DNA of 6,362 bases, from the NCBI GenBank assembly GCA_003526765.1, contig DPXZ01000091.1:1-6362 (forward strand). Reading direction: 5' to 3'. This document shows, one piece after another, positions 1-5,405 of this stretch (position 1 is the stretch's first letter; each line of letters starts with the position of its first letter). This DNA comes from Fervidobacterium sp. GTDB taxonomy: Bacteria > Thermotogota > Thermotogae > Thermotogales > Fervidobacteriaceae. The notes beneath the pieces are model-generated. The model had not been told where the DNA came from, ran no database searches, and was given only the letters and a program-made list of their open reading frames with translations. Made by a program: the position numbers and the translations under genes.

Positions 1-405
1 GCAAGAGATATCGTAGCATTTTCGAGAAATACGGCATCCGGTACGTTCGAAGTATTCTTGGAAAAGGTATTAGGTTCCGACAAATTGTCGCCAAGAGTTA
101 GAATGCTAGAATCTACGATGGCAGAAGTTGAAACTGTTGAGAAGACACCTTATTCAATAGCATACATGGGAGTTGGATATGTAACAGACCAAGTTAAAGT
201 AGTTAGCGTCAACGGTATACTTCCTTCAAAACAAAACATACTCAGTGGAAAGTACCCACTATCAAGACCGTTATTCATCTTCATAGATGTAACGAAAGGT
301 TGGCCGGAAGAAGGACCAGTTTCTGAATATCTTAAATTCGTGATGTCCGCAAAAGGTCAACAAATTGTCGAAAAGGGTGGATTCATAGCAGCTTTAGGTC
401 AATAA
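1..405 (+). CDS. pstS: Phosphate ABC transporter substrate-binding protein PstS, C-terminal part (5' end outside window)
   Basis: PstS is the extracytoplasmic phosphate-binding protein that delivers phosphate to the PstCA channel. The reading frame is open from base 1, so the gene starts upstream; 134 residues are visible before the TAA stop at 403-405. An ATG at 58 lies inside the domain and is not the true start. Residues 8-15 of the fragment (SRNTASGT, bases 22-45) match the phosphate-binding loop of the family, where R-x3-S-G-T corresponds to Arg135, Ser139, Gly140 and Thr141 of the E. coli protein. The later stretch GKYPLSRPLFIFID and the ending with KGQQIVEKGGFIAAL are also typical of PstS C-termini. 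The loop has Thr-Ala where E. coli has Asp-Gly. The signal peptide cannot be seen. The gene heads a pst operon and is separated from pstC by 105 bases. The family assignment is firm. Confidence 0.95.
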   Translation, partial: ARDIVAFSRNTASGTFEVFLEKVLGSDKLSPRVRMLESTMAEVETVEKTPYSIAYMGVGYVTDQVKVVSVNGILPSKQNILSGKYPLSRPLFIFIDVTKGWPEEGPVSEYLKFVMSAKGQQIVEKGGFIAALGQ

Positions 406-510
406 GTAGGACTTAAAAAGATAAGTAGTGAATTGCGAAAATTCAAGTGACAACGAAAAGTCTAATAATTTTGACGATACAAACATTCCGAAGAATGAGA
501 GGGATGCAAC
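406..510 (+). other. pstS-pstC intergenic gap with two weak hairpins and a short direct repeat
   Basis: This is the only sizeable gap inside the operon. It contains a 6-bp inverted repeat, TGAATT (429-434) and AATTCA (440-445), around the loop GCGAA. A 5-bp inverted repeat, ACTTA (411-415) and TAAGT (422-426), lies just upstream. An 8-base direct repeat, ATAAGTAG, occurs at 402-409, over the pstS stop codon, and again at 421-428. No T-run follows either hairpin, so neither looks like a terminator. I infer a possible mRNA stability or processing element of the kind that lets a binding-protein gene be expressed above its permease genes. All these matches are short and AT-rich and could be chance. 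Confidence 0.3.
497..503 (+). promoter_or_regulatory. Ribosome binding site that fixes the GTG start of pstC
   Basis: GAGAGGG lies 7 bases before the GTG at 511. The nearby ATGs at 495 and 504 share a frame that reaches a TAG at 516-518, so they cannot start pstC, and GTG is the supported start. Confidence 0.75.
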
Positions 511-1374
511 GTGAATAGATCAACAAAAGATACATTGAGAAAGACTCTGCTTACGGTTTCCTCACTGATTGCAATCAGCGCAGTGTTTGGTATATACATC
601 TACCTTATTAAAGAATCTTATTCCGCCTTTCAACAAGTGGGGGCGGAACTTTTTGTTTCGGATCAGTGGTACCCAGTTTGGGATCCCCCGGAATTTGGTA
701 TGCGTGCAATGATCATCAATTCTCTGATGGTCACATTGCTCGGCTCTCTTATAGTTGTTCCATTTTCATATCTCATAGCGATCTACCTTCATGGATACGC
801 TAAGCCAAGAGAAAAGGAGATGATCAGACGAATTTTCGAATATCTTGCTGGCGTGCCTTCTGTTGTGATCGCATTTGTACTTTTGACATTTGTAAGTCCA
901 TTGTTTGCTCAGGTAGGCATATATTCACCCCAAAACTTACTGTTGGCATTAGTCGGTCTGTTCTTTCTCACAATTCCAATTTGTACGACCTTGATCCTTG
1001 AATCTTTGGATAGCGTACCAAAACAAGTTGAAGAAGCTAGTGCGGCGCTCGGGGCGATAGAGTTTAGGACATACACAAGGGTCACTTCTAAAGCAGCATT
1101 GCCCGGAATAATGAATGCCATCGTACTAACTGCAAACAGAATAGTTGGTGAGACAATCGTGGTACTATTACTTGGTGGTGGTGCGGCAATGATACCTCAA
1201 AAGTTGACTGATCCAATGAAAACCTTGACTGCGGCAATTGCAAGTGAGATGCCAGAAACAGCCAAAGGTTCTCTGCACTATAGCTCACTCTTTGCTGCAG
1301 GCCTTGTGCTTATACTTTTTTCAACGCTCTTTGAAGTGGTTTCGATTGCTATTTTGAGGAGGAACAAAAGATGA
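511..1374 (+). CDS. pstC: Phosphate ABC transporter permease PstC
   Basis: PstC is one of the two membrane subunits that form the phosphate channel of the PstSCAB importer. The 287-residue protein starts at a GTG with a good Shine-Dalgarno site. Hydrophobic segments are seen near residues 13-33, 68-93, 113-134, 142-164, 205-226 and 258-282, which agrees with a six-helix permease. A loop outside the membrane (about 34-66) follows the first helix. The ABC permease EAA loop, which docks on the ATPase, is at 173-200 (VEEASAALGA followed by ALPGI). The sequence RIVGETIVVLLLGGG at 210-224 is the conserved GET region of PstC and PstA. Its TGA stop overlaps the pstA start as ATGA, implying coupled translation. 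The assignment as PstC rather than PstA rests on gene order and on the match of the next gene to PstA. Confidence 0.95.
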   Translation: MNRSTKDTLRKTLLTVSSLIAISAVFGIYIYLIKESYSAFQQVGAELFVSDQWYPVWDPPEFGMRAMIINSLMVTLLGSLIVVPFSYLIAIYLHGYAKPREKEMIRRIFEYLAGVPSVVIAFVLLTFVSPLFAQVGIYSPQNLLLALVGLFFLTIPICTTLILESLDSVPKQVEEASAALGAIEFRTYTRVTSKAALPGIMNAIVLTANRIVGETIVVLLLGGGAAMIPQKLTDPMKTLTAAIASEMPETAKGSLHYSSLFAAGLVLILFSTLFEVVSIAILRRNKR

Positions 1375-2237
1375 ATGAAAACACGAACTTTAGTCAAGAA
1401 TCGACGAAAAGAGCGAGAAAATCTAATCCCGTAAACAAAGGGATGCGTTCAAAAGTCACACTCAGGGTAATCACTTACATATTTGCTGCATTGATTTTAT
1501 CTTTATTTTTACTTGCGCTGGTTCCAGGGATAAGATATTGGAACTTGGATTTCTTTACCCAAGCTCCTTCAAACGGAATGACATCAGGTGGAATATTCCC
1601 GGCGCTACTTGGTTCCATTCTGTTGACTTTACTCTCTTTGGCTATTGCCATTCCACTTGGCATATTACTCGGAATTGTATTATCGGAGTACAATTTGGAG
1701 TACATCCGGTTCGTTGTAACAATTCTCAGTGGTATACCATCCGTTGTGTATGGTTTGTTTGGTCTTGGACTATTTTGTATTACGCTTGGCATGAGGACTT
1801 CCATATTGGCAGGTGCACTAACACTTGCATTGATGGTTTTACCGGTTATTTCGTCTTCGGTATATGAGACTATGCACGCAATACCAAGAGAACTAAGAGA
1901 AGCTGCGTACGCACTGGGTGCAAGGAAGAGTGAAGTAATATTTGAAATGTTAGTCCCGTCTGTGAAAAGGTCTATATTGACTGTGTCATTCGTTGCAGCG
2001 GGGCGTGCGATAGGTGAGACTGCGCCTCTGATACTCACGGCTGCTGTATTTTACGCAACGAATTTACCGACAAGTCTGCTTTCACCAGTGATGACGCTTC
2101 CAACACATCTGTACTTCCTCTCGGCATCGTACGGGGAGAGTGCGAGATGGATGGCACAGGGAACGACATCCGTGCTAATACTTTTCGTAATAGTAGTTTA
2201 CACAATAGCATTTGCATTTAGGAGGGAAAAGAAATGA
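1371..2237 (+). CDS. pstA: Phosphate ABC transporter permease PstA
   Basis: PstA pairs with PstC to form the membrane channel for phosphate. The 288-residue protein begins at an ATG within the ATGA overlap with pstC, 8 bases after GAGGAGG (1356-1362). A later ATG at 1443 is possible but has a poorer site. The first 30 residues are charged and presumably cytoplasmic. Helices follow at about 31-53, 76-104, 112-139, 144-165, 204-228 and 262-283. Family marks are GIPSVVYGLFGLGLF at 121-135, the EAA loop at 176-196 (ELREAAYALGARKSE and then LVP) and GRAIGETAPLI at 211-221. These are characteristic of PstA. The stop overlaps the pstB start by 4 bases. Confidence 0.95.
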   Translation: MNENTNFSQESTKRARKSNPVNKGMRSKVTLRVITYIFAALILSLFLLALVPGIRYWNLDFFTQAPSNGMTSGGIFPALLGSILLTLLSLAIAIPLGILLGIVLSEYNLEYIRFVVTILSGIPSVVYGLFGLGLFCITLGMRTSILAGALTLALMVLPVISSSVYETMHAIPRELREAAYALGARKSEVIFEMLVPSVKRSILTVSFVAAGRAIGETAPLILTAAVFYATNLPTSLLSPVMTLPTHLYFLSASYGESARWMAQGTTSVLILFVIVVYTIAFAFRREKK

Positions 2238-2992
2238 GGGATGTTATCATAGAGGTAAAGAATTTCAATGCATACTATGCCGATAAGAAAGCAGTCAAAG
2301 ATGCAAATTTGAAGATAGAGAAGAATAAAATTACTGCGATCATGGGGCCTTCTGGTTGCGGTAAATCTACATTGCTTAGAAGCATAAATAGGATAAACGA
2401 TTTAGTACCAGAATTCAGAACCGAAGGTGAGATACTCTTCCATGATAGAAACATATATGATAGAGAAACTGACGTGTATTCTCTCAGAAGAAGGATTGGA
2501 ATGGTCTTTCAAAGGCCGACTCCATTTCCTATGTCAATATTTGATAATATAGCGTATGGCTTGAAATTGATAGGTGTGACCGAAAAGAAGGAAATAAAAG
2601 AAAAAGTTAGATGGTCATTGGAAAAGGCAGCACTCTGGGAAGAAGTGAAAGATGAGTTAGACAAGAGCGCACTGAAACTATCTGGTGGACAGCAGCAACG
2701 CCTTTGCATTGCAAGGGCTATCGCGATAGAGCCTGAAGTAATACTCTTTGACGAACCAACTAGCGCATTGGACCCAGTTTCAACTCAGAAAATAGAAGGT
2801 CTTATCGAAGAACTTGCGGAGGAATTTACAATCATCATAGTTACGCACAACATAGGTCAGGCAGCAAGGATTTCTGATTACACGCTTTTCATGTATCAAG
2901 GAGAGATCGTAGAACAGAACGAGACCACAAAGATACTGAGAAATCCGACACACGAAGTCACGCAACAGTATCTCAGTGGTAAAATAGGATAA
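2234..2992 (+). CDS. pstB: Phosphate ABC transporter ATP-binding protein PstB
   Basis: PstB is the cytoplasmic ATPase that powers phosphate import. The 252-residue length is normal for the family. All nucleotide-binding motifs are intact: Walker A GPSGCGKST (38-46), Q-loop Gln93 within VFQRPTPFPMSIFDN (91-105, the PstB-specific form of this region), ABC signature LSGGQQQR (149-156), Walker B VILFDEP (169-175, catalytic Glu174), D-loop SALD (177-180) and switch His205 in IVTHN. The start is an ATG overlapping the pstA stop, with AGGAGGG at 2220-2226 placed 7 bases upstream. In the family, PstB also contacts PhoU in transporter-dependent signalling. A 30-base gap separates it from phoU. Confidence 0.97.
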   Translation: MRDVIIEVKNFNAYYADKKAVKDANLKIEKNKITAIMGPSGCGKSTLLRSINRINDLVPEFRTEGEILFHDRNIYDRETDVYSLRRRIGMVFQRPTPFPMSIFDNIAYGLKLIGVTEKKEIKEKVRWSLEKAALWEEVKDELDKSALKLSGGQQQRLCIARAIAIEPEVILFDEPTSALDPVSTQKIEGLIEELAEEFTIIIVTHNIGQAARISDYTLFMYQGEIVEQNETTKILRNPTHEVTQQYLSGKIG

Positions 2993-3022
2993 GGGCAAAA
3001 ACAATCGTGAGGAGGCAGAAAG

Positions 3023-3670
3023 ATGGTTGATCAGAGTCATCACTTTGAAAAGGAATACTCGATATTGAGGGCGGAACTTGTAAAGATGGTATCACTTGTG
3101 TCAGATTCCATGGAGATGTCTTCCAATGCATTCGAGAATTTGGACAGGTCTTTGGCAAAGAAAATACTGGAACTCGACGATGAGATAGATAACTTAGATA
3201 GAGAGATAGAAGACCTTGTTTACAACATCATAGCAAGGTTCAATCCATTGGGAAAAGACTTGAGATACGTAATCACGGCGATGAAATTTGCAACGAACCT
3301 CGAGAGGATAGGAGACCACGCATGTAACTTTGCTGAGAAGATCATCTGGGTTGCAGAGAATGTACCAGACTTCAAGTCTTCTCAACTTATCAAAGAAATG
3401 TTTGGAAATGTCATTACGATGCTTGAACGAACAGTTGCTGCTTTTTCAAAGAGAGATGTGAATTTGGCCATAGAAACTTGGAAAATGGACGATATAATAG
3501 ATGACTTGGATCGCAGAGTAATAAGAGAGGTAGAAGGTGTTGACCCGCACGTTTTGGTAATGAATGTACTCTTTTCAAGAGACCTTGAAAGAGTTGCAGA
3601 CCACTTAACTAACCTATGCGAGGAGATCGTGTTTATCGAAACAGGGAAGGAGTTAAAGGAGTTCATATGA
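3023..3670 (+). CDS. phoU: Phosphate signalling regulator PhoU
   Basis: PhoU is a cytoplasmic all-helical protein that links the state of the Pst transporter to the histidine kinase and restrains phosphate uptake. The 215-residue protein shows the expected internal duplication. The first repeat has TNLERIGDHACN (91-102) and the second has RDLERVADHLTN (186-197), each carrying the E-x3-D metal-binding signature (Glu94/Asp98 and Glu189/Asp193). The PhoU homologue solved from Thermotoga maritima binds iron clusters through such motifs, so metal binding is likely here. Cysteines follow in or near both repeats (Cys101 and Cys199). The ATG start has GAGGAGG at 3009-3015, 7 bases upstream. The stop overlaps the response-regulator start as ATGA, physically joining transport and signalling genes. 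Confidence 0.95.
   Translation: MVDQSHHFEKEYSILRAELVKMVSLVSDSMEMSSNAFENLDRSLAKKILELDDEIDNLDREIEDLVYNIIARFNPLGKDLRYVITAMKFATNLERIGDHACNFAEKIIWVAENVPDFKSSQLIKEMFGNVITMLERTVAAFSKRDVNLAIETWKMDDIIDDLDRRVIREVEGVDPHVLVMNVLFSRDLERVADHLTNLCEEIVFIETGKELKEFI
3655..3661 (+). promoter_or_regulatory. Ribosome binding site that fixes the response-regulator start
   Basis: AAAGGAG ends 5 bases before the ATG at 3667. It lies within the last codons of phoU, supporting the 4-base overlapping start over the longer ATG at 3616. Confidence 0.7.
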
Positions 3671-4362
3671 GAATACTTATCGTCGAAGACGAGCGAATAA
3701 TTGCTGAAAATCTTGCCAAAGCGCTTGAAACGGAAGGATTTGAATGCAAGATAGCTGGTGGCATAAACGATATGTACAACAAGTTAGAAGCATTCTCTCC
3801 AGACCTCATACTTCTCGACCTCATGCTTCCAGATGGCAACTCGTTGAATGAAATCCAGCAACTCAGAAACGACTATCCAGATGCTGGAATCATAATCATA
3901 TCGGCGAAGAACACGGACCTTGACAAGATACTCGGCATAGAACTCGGTGCAGATGACTACGTGGGTAAGCCATTTAACCCAAGAGAAGTTGTGGCAAGGG
4001 CAAAGGCTTATTTTAGAAGGACAACCGGACTGAAAGAGGTCATAAAATACGGAAAGCTGGAGATATACCCCAATGATTATATAGTTACTTACAACGGGGT
4101 ACAGGTAGAACTCACATCAAAAGAATTCGAGCTACTAAAACTTCTTGCTCAGCGACCTGATCGAGTCTTTTCTAGAGAGCAGATACTGGAAGAGATTTGG
4201 AAAGATGAATTCGATGTTTTTGATAGAGTAGTAGATGTACACATAAACAATCTGAGAAAAAAGTTGGGAAAGAATTGGATTGTGACAATCAGAGGTGTAG
4301 GGTACAAATTCTCAAAAAAGGGAGACATCGCAGAGGACGGATCTAATGATGGAACAGAATAG
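3667..4362 (+). CDS. phoB: OmpR/PhoB-family response regulator of the pst operon
   Basis: This is a DNA-binding response regulator expected to activate phosphate-starvation genes when phosphorylated by the kinase encoded next. I chose the ATG at 3667 (231 residues) because the protein then begins with the canonical MRILIVEDE. The longer frame from 3616 would add 17 residues encoded inside phoU. The receiver domain covers about 1-118, with acidic pocket Glu7/Asp8, phospho-acceptor Asp51 in LLDLMLPDG, switch Ser79, Tyr98 and Lys101 in DDYVGKPF. The OmpR-type winged helix spans about 125-216, including ELTSKEFELLKLLA, the recognition region VVDVHINNLRKKLG and the wing IRGVGYKF. A short acidic tail follows. 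It overlaps the kinase gene by 17 bases. The family is certain. The PhoB role is inferred from the operon; PhoP would be an equivalent name. Confidence 0.9.
   Translation: MRILIVEDERIIAENLAKALETEGFECKIAGGINDMYNKLEAFSPDLILLDLMLPDGNSLNEIQQLRNDYPDAGIIIISAKNTDLDKILGIELGADDYVGKPFNPREVVARAKAYFRRTTGLKEVIKYGKLEIYPNDYIVTYNGVQVELTSKEFELLKLLAQRPDRVFSREQILEEIWKDEFDVFDRVVDVHINNLRKKLGKNWIVTIRGVGYKFSKKGDIAEDGSNDGTE
4332..4337 (+). promoter_or_regulatory. Ribosome binding site for the histidine kinase
   Basis: AGAGGA lies 8 bases before the ATG at 4346 and 11 before the adjacent ATG at 4349. The first ATG is slightly favoured, but the two differ by only one methionine. Confidence 0.55.
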
Positions 4363-5317
4363 ATATTTCCCACTCGAGACAATGAATTGGTTCGATGAAG
4401 CTGTGTTTGTGCTGAATGTAGATCGAATCACATGGGCCAATTCGAAAGCTGTAGCTTATTTTGGTGAGTGCTTAGATAATAGCATCTTCGATCTACTAAT
4501 TTTTGACAAAGGTTCGAAACTCGTTGAAGCAATTCATTCATCGAAAAAGCTCGAATTCGAGGCCAAGATTTTCTCACCGAAGAAGAGTGCATGGCTGTTT
4601 TTCTTTCTTGCATACATTCCAAATGACCAGCTATTGATTTTGAGAGATATGAGTGAGAAGAAGCACATTGATGAGATAAAATCTGATATCTCAACGCTCA
4701 TGGTTCACGAACTTCGCAACCCACTTGGTGCGGCAAAGAGTATAGTGTCTCAGCTCATCGAAGAAGAGGATGACCCTGGGAAGATCAAGTCACTTTGGAA
4801 TTTAGACAAGCAAATTGAGAGATTGGAGAGGATCATTCAGCAGATAGAATACATCACAATGGCGCAACTCGGGCTTTACAAACCGAGGAATCAGAAAATA
4901 GACGTTAAGAAATTGGTTGATGAAGTATTAGAAGAGGTGGAAGGATTAAGAAAGACGAAAAGCATTTCTATAGAAAGCAAAGTAGATATTAAAACGATGG
5001 AACAAGATAGCTTCATAATCAAAACGATATTAAAAAATCTACTCTCGAATGCACTAAAATACTCTCTTGAAAATTCAAGGGTGATACTTGAGATCACAGA
5101 AGACCATCTATCTGTCCAAGATTTTGGCATAGGTATACCAGATTCCGAGGTGGACAAGGTCTTCGATAGATTCTACAGGTCTCCTGCCGCAGTGAAGATG
5201 GCATCGGGCTCTGGATTAGGTTTGCCAGTTGTAAAACATCTTTGCAATATTGCAGGTTTCACCATAGATTTTGAGACAAAACACCTCATAGGGACTAAGG
5301 TAACGATATACTTTTGA
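4346..5317 (+). CDS. phoR: Soluble PAS-containing sensor histidine kinase, PhoR-like
   Basis: This is the presumed partner of the preceding response regulator: it autophosphorylates on histidine and passes phosphate to Asp51. The 323-residue protein has a PAS-like N-terminus (about 12-105, ending in the typical LLILRDMSEKK). The HisKA dimerisation domain follows, with phospho-acceptor His121 in MVHELRNPLG. The HATPase domain has the N box KNLLSNALKYS (230-240), G1 DFGIGIP (259-265), F box KVFDRFYR (271-278) and G2 GSGLGLPVVK (288-297). All catalytic motifs are intact. No signal peptide or membrane helix is visible: the longest hydrophobic run, at about 82-91, is too short and fits a PAS strand. 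Many PhoR proteins carry N-terminal membrane helices, so this one appears cytosolic. The phosphate role is inferred from the operon; the kinase function is certain. Confidence 0.88.
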   Translation: MMEQNRYFPLETMNWFDEAVFVLNVDRITWANSKAVAYFGECLDNSIFDLLIFDKGSKLVEAIHSSKKLEFEAKIFSPKKSAWLFFFLAYIPNDQLLILRDMSEKKHIDEIKSDISTLMVHELRNPLGAAKSIVSQLIEEEDDPGKIKSLWNLDKQIERLERIIQQIEYITMAQLGLYKPRNQKIDVKKLVDEVLEEVEGLRKTKSISIESKVDIKTMEQDSFIIKTILKNLLSNALKYSLENSRVILEITEDHLSVQDFGIGIPDSEVDKVFDRFYRSPAAVKMASGSGLGLPVVKHLCNIAGFTIDFETKHLIGTKVTIYF

Positions 5318-5332
5318 TACAAATCGTTTGTA
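5318..5332 (+). other. Small perfect hairpin directly after the phoR stop
   Basis: TACAAA (5318-5323) and TTTGTA (5327-5332) are perfect complements around the loop TCG and begin at the base after the TGA stop. No T-run follows, so this is not a terminator by itself. It may protect the mRNA 3' end or be chance. Confidence 0.3.
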
Positions 5333-5347
5333 AAGCATCTATATAAC

Positions 5348-5379
5348 AAAAAAACCGGACTAGTGTAAGTCAGTCCGGT
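5348..5379 (-). terminator. Rho-independent terminator of infB, possibly shared with the phoR side
   Basis: ACCGGACT (5354-5361) and AGTCCGGT (5372-5379) form a perfect 8-bp GC-rich stem with a 10-base loop. Read on the - strand, the stem is followed by a run of seven T (bases 5354-5348, the first overlapping the stem end), the classic arrangement for ending the infB transcript about 25 bases past its stop codon. On the + strand the stem is followed only by CTTTC, so termination of the pst-pho transcript here would rely on a weaker signal. Confidence 0.85.
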
Positions 5380-5405
5380 CTTTCAATTCATATCTCTATT
5401 TTGAA

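Noticed and set aside
471..499. Possible promoter with TTGACG at 471-476 before pstC
   Set aside because: The -10 position 17 bases downstream reads AATGAG, which is poor, and transcription would begin almost at the pstC start codon. The AATAAT at 464-469 has no convincing -35 box.
495..518. Seven-codon mini-ORF (ATG at 495 to TAG) overlapping the pstC start
   Set aside because: It includes the pstC ribosome binding site itself and has no Shine-Dalgarno site of its own that I can see. It is most likely chance.
1475..2038. Long open frame of 187 codons on the - strand opposite pstA
   Set aside because: It lies entirely antisense to a clear PstA gene, has no recognisable domain, and reads as low-quality Ser/Ile-rich sequence typical of a codon-bias shadow.
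3616..3666. Longer response-regulator start at ATG 3616
   Set aside because: It adds 17 residues (MRGDRVYRNREG...) encoded within phoU that do not belong to the receiver fold. The ATG at 3667 has a ribosome binding site and gives the canonical N-terminus.
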